Assembly (NCBI RefSeq): GCF_004402015.1
Contig: NZ_SOPW01000009.1
Coordinates: 62,001 to 126,000 of the forward strand
DNA length: 64,000 nt
Direction: 5' to 3'
Source: Filobacillus milosensis
Lineage (GTDB): Bacteria > Bacillota > Bacilli > Bacillales > Alkalibacillaceae
Every line of letters begins with the position of its first letter. Position 1 is the first letter of the stretch. Positions 1 to 8,921 of the stretch are shown here, one piece after another. The notes beneath the pieces are model-generated. The model saw nothing but the letters and a program-made list of their open reading frames with translations, did no database searches and was not told where the DNA came from. Both the position numbers and the translations under genes were made by a program.

Positions 1-248
1 CCTGCTGTGCCAATACTCGCCGCAAACACAGCAAATGTACTCACCCATAATCCAGCTGGGCCATCCACAATTGGAAGCTTATGACCAAGCCAGCCTTGTA
101 AGAAACATGCGACACCTATAATAAAGAATGTTCGTTGCATCAGTAACATAATTTCCATTGTCTCCATTTGAAAAACTGATCCGATAACAATGGGAATAGC
201 AACAGCATTGGCTAATAAAAAAATGAACCACTGTATAATTGAAAACAT
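1..248 (-). CDS. NCS2-type xanthine/uracil permease, N-terminal part (cut by window edge)
   Basis: An open frame of 82 codons begins at an ATG at 248 and runs off the left edge without a stop. An in-frame stop lies 27 bases upstream of the ATG. The product is very hydrophobic, with an N-terminal membrane segment and then a segment reading LQGWLGHKLPIVDGPAGLW. This resembles the start of nucleobase:cation symporter-2 proteins, which import xanthine, uracil or related bases with a proton. The ribosome binding site is weak. The substrate cannot be told from this fragment. The phased TCTAGTA array lies directly upstream. Confidence 0.6.
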   Translation of the reverse strand, partial: MFSIIQWFIFLLANAVAIPIVIGSVFQMETMEIMLLMQRTFFIIGVACFLQGWLGHKLPIVDGPAGLWVSTFAVFAASIGTA

Positions 249-339
249 TAAATCACAAGCTTTCTGTACTTTAGTCTATTTCTGTCATAACTATACTACA
301 ATTAGCATGGTTAAAAAAATCTTTGTGACTGTATAATTT

Positions 340-471
340 TCTAGTATTAAGCTAAACTTTCTAGTAAATATAAGCTTTTGTCTAGTATTTTTCTTATTTT
401 GTCTAGTAAATCATTACTTCTTTCTAGAATTTATTCAAAATTGTCTAGTAAAGCGTCTGTAGTTTCTAGTA
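340..471. repeat. Phased array of TCTAGTA, 21-bp period
   Basis: Seven copies of TCTAGTA (one is TCTAGAA) begin at 340, 360, 381, 402, 423, 444 and 465, so the steps are 20, 21, 21, 21, 21 and 21. Only this word, usually with T before it and AA/TT after it, is conserved; the 13-14 bases between copies are AT-rich and differ. A decayed copy (TCTTTGT) may lie at 320. The array fills most of the 310-base gap between the permease start and the acsA terminator. Function unknown. Confidence 0.85.
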
Positions 472-511
472 AGGCCTTTGAAATATATGTCTATAAAACG
501 CCCTACATACA

Positions 512-551
512 GAAAAAATCCCTTAAGGAGTTCAAACTCCTCAAGGGATTT
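512..551 (-). terminator. Terminator of acsA
   Basis: The stem AAATCCCTT + AGGAGT pairs with ACTCCT + AAGGGATTT around a TCAA loop (516-551), with one mismatch. On the minus strand it is followed by a T run. It starts 8 bases after the acsA stop codon. Confidence 0.85.
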
Positions 552-558
552 ACATGAT

Positions 559-2277
559 TTATTCTTCTAACGTAGATGTGTCGCCTTCTGGTAAACCAAG
601 CTCACGCGCTTTTAATAAACGACGCATGATCTTACCACTACGCGTTTTTGGAATAGAATTCGTTACTGAAATTTCACGTGGTGCTGCATGGGCAGCTAAA
701 CCAGTCTTTACAAACTGACGAATCTCTTCTAATAATTCATCTGACTCTTCATAGCCTTCATTTAATGAAATAAACGCCTTAATGATTTCGCCACGCTCCG
801 GATCTGGCTTACCAATAACACCCGCTTCAGATACAGCTTCGTGTTCGATTAATTTACTTTCAACTTCAAATGGTCCAACACGTTCACCTGATGTATTAAT
901 CACATCATCTAACCGTCCTTGGAACCAGAAGTATCCATCTTCATCACGGTAGGCACTATCTCCAGATACATACCAGCCATTTATGAAATAGCTTTCAAAT
1001 TTCTCTGGGCGTTTCCAAATGGCACGCATCATAGATGGCCAGCCTTCTTTAATCGCTAGGTTCCCCATACGATTTGGTGGTAGTTCGTTACCTTCATCAT
1101 CAACAATCGAAGCTACCACACCTGGAATTGGTTTACCCATTGAGCCAGGGCGAATTTCCATTGTCGGATAATTACAAATTAACTGTGCACCTGTTTCAGT
1201 CATCCACCATGTGTCATGAATTCTTAAATCAAATGCCTCTAATCCCCAATGAATAACTTCAGGGTTCAGTGGCTCTCCAACACTTAAGATGTGGCGAACA
1301 GATGATAAATCATGCTTTTTAGCTGCATCTGCACCTGCACTCATTAATTTACGGAAAGCTGTAGGAGCGGAATACCAAACTGTTACATTATATTGATCTA
1401 ATGCATCATACCAAGCATCAGGAGTAAAACGTCCACCCACAATAACGTTAGTGACACCATTTAACCAAGGGGCAAAGATACCATAACTCGTGCCTGTTAC
1501 CCAGCCTGGGTCAGCTGTACACCAGTAAACATCATCTTCTTTAAGGTCTAACACCCATTTACCTGTTTGATAATGCTGAATCATAGCATTGTGAACATGA
1601 TAAACACCTTTTGGTTTACCAGTTGAACCTGACGTATAGTGAATAAGCATACCGTCTTCTAAATCAACCCACTCAATGTCAAATTCTTCACTTGCTGATT
1701 CCATTTCTTTGTAATAATCAATGTAACCATCTTCAATATCTTTTGAATCACCAACTAAAACCACTTTCTTAAGGTCTGGTAATTCATCCTGAGGTACACG
1801 TTCTAATAATTCAGGAGTTGTAATGAGCATAACCGCTTCACTGTCTTCTAAACGGTCATGTACCGCTTGTTCCATAAAGGCTTCAAATAATGGGCCTGCA
1901 ATAGCACCCGTCTTCAAGACACCTAAGAAACTTGCATAAAACTCAGGTGATCTCGGCATAAACATAAAGACACGGTCGCCTTTTTCAATACCTTGTTTCT
2001 TTAATACATTCGCAAATTGGTTACTCTTTTTGCGTAAGTCTTCAAATGTTAATTTCTCATCACGATCAGGTGCTACATAGTGTAATGCCACTTGATCTTT
2101 TTTATCTGGATTTTCTGCGTGTCGATCGATAGCTTCATAGGCAATATTTACTTTCCCTGTTTCATTCCAAGAAAAAGCTTTCTTCGCTTCATCCCAGTCA
2201 AAGTTTTCATAAGTTTGTTCATAGTTTTCTAAGTTATGTTGTCCGTTTGATGCTTGTAATTCTTTTACTTCTGCCAT
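559..2277 (-). CDS. acsA: Acetyl-coenzyme A synthetase
   Basis: This 572-residue protein has the same length as B. subtilis AcsA. It activates acetate to acetyl-CoA through an acetyl-AMP intermediate in the cytoplasm. The adenylate-forming signature YTSGSTGKPKG lies near residue 215. The C-terminal domain carries PKTRSGK, with the catalytic lysine at residue 549, the position acetylated by AcuA in B. subtilis. The start at 2277 has the ribosome binding site GAGGTGA. It is a single-gene unit with its own terminator. In B. subtilis the divergent neighbour is acuABC; here it is ykfABC, so the regulators of Acs are not linked in this window. Confidence 0.95.
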   Translation of the reverse strand: MAEVKELQASNGQHNLENYEQTYENFDWDEAKKAFSWNETGKVNIAYEAIDRHAENPDKKDQVALHYVAPDRDEKLTFEDLRKKSNQFANVLKKQGIEKGDRVFMFMPRSPEFYASFLGVLKTGAIAGPLFEAFMEQAVHDRLEDSEAVMLITTPELLERVPQDELPDLKKVVLVGDSKDIEDGYIDYYKEMESASEEFDIEWVDLEDGMLIHYTSGSTGKPKGVYHVHNAMIQHYQTGKWVLDLKEDDVYWCTADPGWVTGTSYGIFAPWLNGVTNVIVGGRFTPDAWYDALDQYNVTVWYSAPTAFRKLMSAGADAAKKHDLSSVRHILSVGEPLNPEVIHWGLEAFDLRIHDTWWMTETGAQLICNYPTMEIRPGSMGKPIPGVVASIVDDEGNELPPNRMGNLAIKEGWPSMMRAIWKRPEKFESYFINGWYVSGDSAYRDEDGYFWFQGRLDDVINTSGERVGPFEVESKLIEHEAVSEAGVIGKPDPERGEIIKAFISLNEGYEESDELLEEIRQFVKTGLAAHAAPREISVTNSIPKTRSGKIMRRLLKARELGLPEGDTSTLEE

Positions 2278-2578
2278 TCTATCACCTCAACTATTTTTTT
2301 AATAAATAACTTCCAAATGTATAGAAAAACTTAGCTAAGCTAAATTTTTTCAACTTAATTAAATTGTTTTTCTTGAATTGTGAAAATTCTGTTACTATAT
2401 ATTGTATATGAGAAACGGCCATTTTAAAAGTCATTCGTACCTTACAAAAATTTTACAATAATCATTTAGTCTTCTCATAAATATATAGAAATATGAATAA
2501 ACCATGATGAAATATAATTATTACCAAGTATATGAGTTAGTCCAAATAATATGAGTCTACATAAAGGAGATACCACGT
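2278..2578. other. Divergent intergenic region acsA/ykfA, no feature recognised
   Basis: This 301-base AT-rich spacer must hold the promoters for acsA (leftward) and ykfA (rightward). I see ribosome binding sites at both ends (GAGGTGA for acsA, AAAGGAGA for ykfA) but no convincing catabolite-response element, operator palindrome or RNA gene. Confidence 0.5.
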
Positions 2579-3520
2579 ATGACGCTTCCTAAATCATTGA
2601 ACGAAGGGGATACTGTGGGAATTATTGCCCCAGCTAGTCCACCTAACATAAATAATTTGGAAAAAGCCTTACCATTTTTGGAGTCGTTAGGGTTAAAAGT
2701 GAAACTTGCGCCCTACGTTAAAGAAGTGCAAGGATATCTCGCAGGGTCTGATCAACAACGACTGCTGGATTTACACCAAATGTTTGAAGATGAATCAGTC
2801 GATGCTATCTTCTGCGCAGGTGGTGGGTATGGTACAGGACGCTTAGCTTCGATGATTGATTATGAATTTATTAAAAAATACCCCAAGATCTTCTGGGGTT
2901 ATAGTGATATCACTTACCTCCATACGGCAATTAGGCAACGAACTGGCTTGGTTACTTTTCATGGACCTATGCTCGCATCAGACATAGGCAAAGAAGATTT
3001 TCACTCTATTTCCGCTCAATCTTTTAATCAATTATTTGAACCAACAACCCTCGACTATAACGAAACCATTTCCCCATTAGAGGTCATTAGTGAAGGTGAA
3101 GCTACAGGTGAAATAGTTGGGGGGAATCTATCACTACTTGTGAGTACTTTAGGGACACCCTTCGAAATAGATACTAAAGATAAATTATTATTCGTTGAGG
3201 ATATTGATGAAGCACCATATCGAATCGATTCATTTTTATCCCAACTTAAACATGCTGGAAAAATAGCAGAAGCTAAAGGGGTAATAATTGGTGATTTTAA
3301 TAACTGCATACCGAAGAATGATCGCCCGTCCTGGTCATTAGAAGATGTGTTTCAAGATTATTTTTCGTCATTATCCATGCCTGTGATCAAAGGATTTAAA
3401 ATCGGTCACTGCCAACCCCATTTTTCCATACCATTAGGCACGCGAGCGACACTATCCTCAACCCATAAAACATTAACCGTAGAACCAGGGGTTAAAAAGG
3501 AGACTAAACATGAAGATTAA
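2579..3520 (+). CDS. ykfA: LD-carboxypeptidase (peptidase family S66)
   Basis: This 313-residue protein matches the S66 family (LdcA/MccF), serine peptidases that cleave the L-Lys/DAP-D-Ala bond of recycled murein tetrapeptides. The expected triad is visible: Ser109 in WGYSDIT, Glu207 in FVEDID and His277 in GHCQP. The motif IVGGNLSLL at 179-187 is also typical. There is no signal peptide, so it acts in the cytoplasm. It starts an operon in which ykfB overlaps its last 11 bases. Together with ykfB and ykfC this gives a pathway that breaks murein peptides into free amino acids. The start is supported by AAAGGAGA 8 bases upstream. Confidence 0.9.
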   Translation: MTLPKSLNEGDTVGIIAPASPPNINNLEKALPFLESLGLKVKLAPYVKEVQGYLAGSDQQRLLDLHQMFEDESVDAIFCAGGGYGTGRLASMIDYEFIKKYPKIFWGYSDITYLHTAIRQRTGLVTFHGPMLASDIGKEDFHSISAQSFNQLFEPTTLDYNETISPLEVISEGEATGEIVGGNLSLLVSTLGTPFEIDTKDKLLFVEDIDEAPYRIDSFLSQLKHAGKIAEAKGVIIGDFNNCIPKNDRPSWSLEDVFQDYFSSLSMPVIKGFKIGHCQPHFSIPLGTRATLSSTHKTLTVEPGVKKETKHED

Positions 3521-4607
3521 ATCGATTGAAACCTTTTCAATAACAGTACCCTTAAAACAACCATTCAAGACAGCCCTTCGAACAGTAACTAAACTTAAAA
3601 CCATCATCGTTAAAATAACACTGGAAGATGGGACGGTTGGATATGGTGAGGCTCCACCAACACACGTCATCACTGGTGAAACAAAGCAAAGTATTGAGGC
3701 ATGCATACATGAGGTTCTGAAACCTTTATTAGTCGGTAAGTCTATTCATCACCTTGAATCCCTTTTTGATGATATGAAACGTTCCATTGTTGGAAACTCA
3801 AGTGCTAAAGCTGCTGTCGACATAGCTTTATATGATTGCTTTGCACAACTTGCAGAAATGCCACTATATCAGTTACTTGGTGGGTGGAAAAACTCGATTG
3901 AAACGGATTATACCGTGAGTGTGAATGAGCCTGATCTAATGGCTCAACATGCTTCAAATTATATTAATCAAGGCTTTAATATCTTAAAAATTAAAGTAGG
4001 GAAAGATACCATTCACCAAGATATCGAACGCATTCAAACAATTAGAGAACATGTTGGACATGAACCTAATATTCGGCTAGACGCTAATCAAGGCTGGAGC
4101 GTCAAAGAAGCCATATATGCGATTAATCACATGGAAGATCTACAACTTAATATTGAACTTATCGAACAGCCTGTACCCGCTCATGACATTAAAGGTCTTA
4201 AACAAGTGACTCAACATACTCATACACCAATTATGGCGGATGAGAGCGTGTTTTCTTTATATGATGCTAAGGGTGTATTAGAGCTTGGAGCGGCTGATTT
4301 AATTAATATTAAGCTCATGAAATCAGGAGGCATTCATGAAGCATTAAAAATTGTTCGATTAGCTGAAGCGTACAACGTGGAATGCATGGTAGGAAGTATG
4401 ATTGAAACAAAACTAGGTATAACCGCTGCCTCGCATTTAGCAGCGAGTCAAAAAAACATTACCCGCTACGATTTTGATGCACCCTTGATGTTAAGTCATG
4501 ATGTAGTAGACGGTGGTGTTTATTACGACAAGAACATCATTCATTTGCCTGATCAACCCGGGTTAGGCATTAATTTTATAAAAGAAAGTATGAATTCATA
4601 TGACTAA
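3510..4607 (+). CDS. ykfB: L-Ala-D/L-Glu epimerase (enolase superfamily)
   Basis: At 365 residues this is a muconate-lactonizing-type enolase superfamily protein. It interconverts L-Ala-D-Glu and L-Ala-L-Glu so that murein-derived dipeptides can be degraded. All catalytic residues of the B. subtilis enzyme occur at the same numbers: the acid/base pair Lys160 (in KIK, 160-162) and Lys268, and the Mg ligands Asp191 (LDANQGW), Glu219 (IEQPV) and Asp244 (ADES). It overlaps ykfA by 11 bases and ykfC by 8, indicating translational coupling. Confidence 0.95.
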   Translation: MKIKSIETFSITVPLKQPFKTALRTVTKLKTIIVKITLEDGTVGYGEAPPTHVITGETKQSIEACIHEVLKPLLVGKSIHHLESLFDDMKRSIVGNSSAKAAVDIALYDCFAQLAEMPLYQLLGGWKNSIETDYTVSVNEPDLMAQHASNYINQGFNILKIKVGKDTIHQDIERIQTIREHVGHEPNIRLDANQGWSVKEAIYAINHMEDLQLNIELIEQPVPAHDIKGLKQVTQHTHTPIMADESVFSLYDAKGVLELGAADLINIKLMKSGGIHEALKIVRLAEAYNVECMVGSMIETKLGITAASHLAASQKNITRYDFDAPLMLSHDVVDGGVYYDKNIIHLPDQPGLGINFIKESMNSYD

Positions 4608-5505
4608 TGAAATGATTTGGATTGTAGATGTTCCTGTAGCGACCATTTGGACGAATCCTGAAGCACCAAGACCTATTGATCAAGAAGGAATATCTAACCC
4701 TTTAAAAATTAGAAAATGGTATGAACGATTAAACAAAACGTTGAGGTTGGAGCTTTGTGATCAAAATTTAGTTCAATCTCAGCTATTGTTTGGAGAAGAA
4801 GTTTTTGTTGATAAAATTGAGGGAGAATGGGCTAAAATTTTTGCAGTACAACAGTCCTCAAAAAAAGACCCTCGTGGGTATCCTGGTTGGGTACCGCTCA
4901 ATCAAATAAAACAGTTAAATTCTAATCAGTGGCACACAGACCAACAAGTAATTATCACAAGTAAAAAAGCTAAACTGACTTTAAATCATCATGAGTGGCT
5001 AGAATTAAGCTTTGCGACGATATTGCCCATGATCAGAATGACTCGAGAATACGTTGAAGTGCAAACATCGAAAGGTCCTGGAAAAATCGCTACAGAAGAT
5101 ATAGAAGTTTATTCTGACCTTAAACCACGAATAGGTATTGACCTGACCAAGAGTGGAGAGGCATTTATGGAGTTACCATATTTTTGGGGTGGTATGAGCT
5201 CTTTTGGATATGATTGTTCAGGATTCACCTATAACATGCATAAAGCAAACGGATATACGATACCCCGTGACGCATCTGACCAAGCCATGAATGGAGAGGA
5301 TGTTTCACTTAATCAATTACAAACTGGAGATCTCTTATTTTTTGCACATGACAATGGGCAAGGTGCCATTCACCATGTCGGCTTTTACTATGGAAACGGG
5401 CAAATGCTTCACTCTCCAAGTACAGGAAAAGGAATTGAAATCATAACAATCAAAGGTACTAAATACGAACGTGAATTGTGCATCGCAAAACGTTATTATT
5501 TATGA
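4600..5505 (+). CDS. ykfC: Gamma-D-glutamyl-L-diamino acid endopeptidase, NlpC/P60 with SH3-like domains
   Basis: This 301-residue protein has N-terminal SH3b-like sequence (about 10-170) and a C-terminal NlpC/P60 domain. The cysteine peptidase triad is Cys206 (YDCSGF), His259 (HHVGF) and His271 (LHSPS), with the same spacing as in the crystallised B. cereus YkfC. It releases L-Ala-D-Glu from murein tripeptides by cutting the gamma-D-Glu to diamino-acid bond. No signal peptide is present, so it is probably cytoplasmic. It overlaps ykfB by 8 bases and its own ribosome binding site is weak, so coupling is likely. Confidence 0.9.
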   Translation: MTNEMIWIVDVPVATIWTNPEAPRPIDQEGISNPLKIRKWYERLNKTLRLELCDQNLVQSQLLFGEEVFVDKIEGEWAKIFAVQQSSKKDPRGYPGWVPLNQIKQLNSNQWHTDQQVIITSKKAKLTLNHHEWLELSFATILPMIRMTREYVEVQTSKGPGKIATEDIEVYSDLKPRIGIDLTKSGEAFMELPYFWGGMSSFGYDCSGFTYNMHKANGYTIPRDASDQAMNGEDVSLNQLQTGDLLFFAHDNGQGAIHHVGFYYGNGQMLHSPSTGKGIEIITIKGTKYERELCIAKRYYL

Positions 5506-5507
5506 GT

Positions 5508-5861
5508 TTAAAAAACTAAAAAATATAAAAAGAAGAGTATAGATAATATGATACTTAAAATTGAAACCATCCAAACCACACGATTAGATGATTGAAAGGT
5601 CTGCTCATTAATTTGTTTTTTCTTAATGAGGTAACTTGATGTCGCAAACACAATAATAAGTAAACCTAAAACAACTGAGAAAATACCAATCCATTGAGCG
5701 AGTTGATTTGAAAAATCTGAAGTTGAACTCATGGAAAAATGAATATTAACTATCAAAAATCCTATACCTATCATAGCTAGAGCCGTTCTAATCCAAGCTA
5801 AATAAGTACGTTCGTTAGCAAGGTGCTGTGTAATGTATTTAGATTCTATAGTCGATTTCAT
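5508..5861 (-). CDS. DUF202 (YidH-type) small membrane protein
   Basis: This is a 117-residue membrane protein with three predicted hydrophobic segments (about 28-46, 66-88 and 95-116). The N-terminal part contains ANERTYLAWIRTALAMIG, the hallmark of the DUF202 family. Members are small inner-membrane proteins of unknown function. It is convergent with ykfC and ends two bases after it. The start has GAGGTGA 7 bases upstream. Confidence 0.8.
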   Translation of the reverse strand: MKSTIESKYITQHLANERTYLAWIRTALAMIGIGFLIVNIHFSMSSTSDFSNQLAQWIGIFSVVLGLLIIVFATSSYLIKKKQINEQTFQSSNRVVWMVSILSIILSILFFLYFLVF

Positions 5862-5923
5862 TCAGATCACCTCATTTAAATCTCATATTAGTTATTAATT
5901 GATTAATACCACAATTCTATACA

Positions 5924-5952
5924 AAAAACTCACCCTAATAAGGTGAGTTTTT
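5924..5952 (-). terminator. Stem-loop terminator downstream of the TauE-type gene
   Basis: AAAAACTCACC pairs perfectly with GGTGAGTTTTT around a 7-base loop. On the minus strand it is followed by a T-rich tail. It lies about 200 bases past the stop of the TauE-type gene, with structured repeat copy A between them. Confidence 0.7.
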
Positions 5953-5979
5953 AGAATGTTAGTTGTAGATTCTACGAAT

Positions 5980-6095
5980 CGCTACAGGCGGACGCTTTCC
6001 GCGGGCACGGCCTCAACTTCCCAAAACTCACTGCCGTTCGTTTTGCGTGATTTTCGGCTCGCGCTGTTCCCGCAGGAGTCGCCGCCTTTCGCTTT
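5980..6095 (+). repeat. GC-rich structured repeat, copy A
   Basis: It contains the box CGCTTTCCGCGGGC at 5993-6006 and TCCCGCAGGAGTC at 6068-6080, shared with copies B, C and D. The outer arms AGGCGGAC (5986-5993) and GTCGCCGCCT (6078-6087) are complementary. It is far more GC-rich than the flanking DNA. It has no supported protein-coding content. Confidence 0.75.
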
Positions 6096-6148
6096 TCATA
6101 TGAATTACAATCTTATTTATTGTTTCGTTATTGAAATTTAACAGCAAA

Positions 6149-6931
6149 TTAGATAAAGTCTAACCAAATTTTAATTGCTGACGCTAAAATGAGGGCAGCT
6201 AAAATCCAGTGTAGATATTTTGTGTTTATTTTTTTACCTGCATTAGCTCCTAATGGAGAAGCAATTAGGCTTGCCACAATCATTACAATAGCCGGTATTA
6301 ATAAAACTTGTCCTGTCATTAATTTACCTGCTGTTGAACCGATTGATGAAATAAACGTAATTGCGAGTGATGAAGCAATCGTCATACGTGTCGGTATCTT
6401 GAGCACAATTAACATGATCGGCACTAAAACAAAGGCACCTGCTGCACCAACAATACCTGCACCAATACCTACAATAAATGCTAAGCTTGATGCCAACAGT
6501 TTATTAAAAGTCACTTGATCAAGTTCAACATCATCTAAACCTTTTTTAGGCATAAACATCATAATTACAGCAATTGTAGCTAAGATCGCGTACACAAAGT
6601 TTACAGACCCTTCAGATAAGAACCTTGAACTAAATCCGCCAATAAAGCTACCAATTAAGATACTAATACCCATATAAAGAATTAATGATTTATTTAAATA
6701 GCCACCTTTTCGGTAAGCCCATACACCACCAATGGTTGCAAAGAAAACTTGAACAGCACTTATTCCTGATACTTCATGAGATGTAAATGCTGCAAAACCT
6801 AATAATGGTGGGATGTATAAAAGCATGGGATACTTAACAATTGATCCACCGATTCCAACCATACCTGAAATAAATGAACCGACAAAACCAATTAAAAATA
6901 GGACTAAAATGAACATTAACCCATATTCCAT
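6149..6931 (-). CDS. TauE/SafE (TSUP) family sulfur-compound exporter
   Basis: This membrane protein of about 260 residues with roughly eight hydrophobic segments belongs to the TSUP family (DUF81), with the glycine-rich repeats [18 protein letters not shown] and [17 protein letters not shown] in its two halves. In Staphylococcus, TauE is part of the CstR regulon and exports sulfite or related oxidised sulfur. The location beside a persulfide-metabolism cluster supports the same role here. I chose the ATG at 6931 because an upstream GTG at 6940 falls inside the ribosome binding site AGGAGGTGA. No CstR-like operator is seen directly upstream, so it may depend on read-through from the preceding gene. 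Confidence 0.8.
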   Translation of the reverse strand: MEYGLMFILVLFLIGFVGSFISGMVGIGGSIVKYPMLLYIPPLLGFAAFTSHEVSGISAVQVFFATIGGVWAYRKGGYLNKSLILYMGISILIGSFIGGFSSRFLSEGSVNFVYAILATIAVIMMFMPKKGLDDVELDQVTFNKLLASSLAFIVGIGAGIVGAAGAFVLVPIMLIVLKIPTRMTIASSLAITFISSIGSTAGKLMTGQVLLIPAIVMIVASLIASPLGANAGKKINTKYLHWILAALILASAIKIWLDFI

Positions 6932-7092
6932 CTCATTCACCTCCTGAGAAGAAAACCTTAAGCTTACGCCAAATCCTGATGGTGCCCGCCTTAGTTTTCA
7001 CTTACTTTAATCCTTTATCAAAATCTCAATTGTGATATAAAAACAAAATAAATGCAGGAGGAGGCATCTCCCCCCACATCTTCAATCATGAT

Positions 7093-8223
7093 TTACTTAA
7101 CCGCACAACGGTTTGGTCCAATCTCCATTTCACGTTTCTTTTCAGTTTCTGGAGAAATTTTACCCATATTCGTTTCACGGATTTCTTGATAAGCGTTTGG
7201 TTGTGGTGGTAAATTTTCAGTTACCATGCGACGGAACTCTTGTTCATCTTCTACATTTAGACCATGGTTTTCTTGATATAACTCACCTAGTTTTTTACCA
7301 ACTGAACCATCTTCATTTAACTCATCGTTAGTCATATAGTGAGCTGGTAATACGACTAGTTCATCAGAAAGTTCTTTATAACGTTTATATAGTGTTTCAC
7401 GTAAGTCTCCTACCCAATCATCAGCCAAACCAGCTAAGTCTGGGCGACCAATTGAATCTACGAAAAGAATGTCACCTGACATAAGGTACTGATCGTCTAC
7501 GATGAATGACGTAGAACCAATCGTGTGTCCTGGTGAATATAGCGCTTGAACACTGATTTTAGAAGAACCAATTTTAACATCTTCGCCGTCTTCTAAAGGT
7601 TTGAAATCAAATTGTACTTCAGTTGCATCTTTCGGTGGTAACCAATAAGTTGCACCTGTTTTTTCTGCGATTTCACGGCCACCTGAAATGTGGTCTGCGT
7701 GTAAGTGTGTGTCAAATGCGTGAGTAATTTTTGCACCTTTTTCTTCAGCAAAGTTAATGAACACATCAGCCATACGTACAGCATCAATTGTTGCTGCCTC
7801 ACCGTCAGAAATCACCATGTAAGATAGGCAACCTTTACCTAGACGTACAAATTGGAATAATTCACCGCCATCTTTTAGATCTGCAATCTTAACTGGCTCT
7901 AAGTGTTCACTCCAAGCTTTCATTCCGCCTTCAACTGAATATACATTGTTAAAACCAGCTTCAACTAGTTGTTCAGCTACAAATTCCGACGAACCACCTT
8001 TAGCACAAACTACCGCAATATCGCGATCTTTTGGTACTTTATCTTGGATGGGTTCAATACCTTCAATTAAATCAAAATAAGGTACGTTTAAATATTCAAA
8101 ATTGTCGCCTTCGATTTTCCAATCTTCATAAGCATCTTCATTACGAACATCTAGTACATATAAATCTTCTTTATTCACTACTCTTTTAGCAATTTCTTTA
8201 ACATTCATAGTTTTTACAGTCAT
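7093..8223 (-). CDS. Rhodanese / persulfide-dioxygenase-like (ETHE1-type) MBL fusion
   Basis: This is a 376-residue two-domain protein. Residues 1-110 form a rhodanese domain with catalytic Cys73 in VVCAKGGSS. Residues 120-360 form a metallo-beta-lactamase fold with HLHADH (His173, His175, Asp177, His178), PGHTIGS (His233), and GD(I)LF..SIGRPDL at 250-263, the signature of ETHE1-type persulfide dioxygenases. It probably oxidises glutathione- or bacillithiol-like persulfide to sulfite and passes sulfane sulfur to or from the rhodanese. It resembles a CstB-like function, but the rhodanese is N-terminal. A terminator and a CstR-like palindrome separate it from the gene upstream, so it likely has its own promoter. 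Confidence 0.85.
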   Translation of the reverse strand: MTVKTMNVKEIAKRVVNKEDLYVLDVRNEDAYEDWKIEGDNFEYLNVPYFDLIEGIEPIQDKVPKDRDIAVVCAKGGSSEFVAEQLVEAGFNNVYSVEGGMKAWSEHLEPVKIADLKDGGELFQFVRLGKGCLSYMVISDGEAATIDAVRMADVFINFAEEKGAKITHAFDTHLHADHISGGREIAEKTGATYWLPPKDATEVQFDFKPLEDGEDVKIGSSKISVQALYSPGHTIGSTSFIVDDQYLMSGDILFVDSIGRPDLAGLADDWVGDLRETLYKRYKELSDELVVLPAHYMTNDELNEDGSVGKKLGELYQENHGLNVEDEQEFRRMVTENLPPQPNAYQEIRETNMGKISPETEKKREMEIGPNRCAVK

Positions 8224-8230
8224 GGTTTAT

Positions 8231-8246
8231 ATACCCCCTGCAGTAT
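8231..8246 (-). promoter_or_regulatory. Candidate CstR operator upstream of the rhodanese-MBL gene
   Basis: ATACCCCCTGCAGTAT shares the ATACCC left half and GTAT right end with the three stronger sites at 9779, 10077 and 10475, but its right half is degenerate. It lies 8-23 bases before the start codon and covers the likely ribosome binding site (AGGGGG on the minus strand). Confidence 0.5.
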
Positions 8247-8264
8247 TATTTTTGTGGTAATAAA

Positions 8265-8289
8265 AGAACTTGGGAACTGACCAAGTTCT
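8265..8289 (-). terminator. Terminator after the TusA-rhodanese gene
   Basis: A perfect 9-bp stem, AGAACTTGG with CCAAGTTCT around a 7-base loop, is followed on the minus strand by TTTATT. It separates the upstream sulfur operon from the rhodanese-MBL gene. Confidence 0.75.
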
Positions 8290-8331
8290 CGTACTAAAAA
8301 GTTTTTTAGACACTATCTTTTATTTATCTTT

Positions 8332-8901
8332 TTATTTACTTTCAACGTCGCCGTCCCAATCGCTCATTCCAGGAACAACGTTATACACTTTTTCAAAACC
8401 TTTGTCGCTTAATAGTTGTGCTGCCATGTCACTACGATTACCAGTGCGGCAAACAACATAAATTTCATCATCTTGATTTAATTCGCTTGCGCGGTCTTCT
8501 AATTCGCCAAATGGAATTGATATCGCATTCGGAATATGACCAAATGCGTATTCAGCTGATTCTCGTACGTCTAAAACCGTTACGTCGCCTGAATCCATTT
8601 TTTGTTTTAGTTCATCATTATTAACTTTCTGATCAAATGAAGTCTCTTCACCTGATTCACCTTCAGAAGCTTTGCGTACATAATGTTTTAGTACGTCTCC
8701 TTCTTCTACTGTACCTAAATACTGATGTCCACTACGTTCAGCCCACGCCTTTAAGTCAGCTTTAGAACCTTGGTCTGTTGCTTCAATTAATAGAACTTTT
8801 CCAGGCTCTACATTGTCGATCTCTTTACGAGTTTTTACAATTGGCATTGGGCATGCTAGACCTTTGGCGTCTAAGACATGATCAAAATTAATTTCACTCA
8901 T
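8332..8901 (-). CDS. TusA-rhodanese fusion sulfurtransferase (CstA-like)
   Basis: This 189-residue protein has an N-terminal TusA domain (1-75) with Cys17 in the CPMP motif, and a C-terminal rhodanese domain (about 88-186) with Cys151 in VVCRTGNRS. Both are sulfane-sulfur carriers, so the fusion can relay persulfide between two cysteines. S. aureus CstA combines rhodanese, TusA and TusD modules in one chain; here TusD/DsrE-like and extra rhodanese functions are separate neighbours. It is the last gene of the dsrE-rhodanese-tusA/rhodanese operon, and its start has AGGAGGT. Confidence 0.85.
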   Translation of the reverse strand: MSEINFDHVLDAKGLACPMPIVKTRKEIDNVEPGKVLLIEATDQGSKADLKAWAERSGHQYLGTVEEGDVLKHYVRKASEGESGEETSFDQKVNNDELKQKMDSGDVTVLDVRESAEYAFGHIPNAISIPFGELEDRASELNQDDEIYVVCRTGNRSDMAAQLLSDKGFEKVYNVVPGMSDWDGDVESK

Positions 8902-8921
8902 GATATAACCTCCTGTGTTGA

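Noticed and set aside
340-471. CRISPR array as an explanation of the TCTAGTA repeats
   Set aside because: The conserved word is only 7-10 bases and the spacers 11-14, far below CRISPR sizes, and no cas genes are present. The same applies to the arrays at 14437 and 32932.
5956-6141. Open frame of 61 codons on the plus strand over repeat copy A
   Set aside because: It lies within the structured repeat, has no ribosome binding site and its composition follows the GC-rich repeat, not coding sequence.
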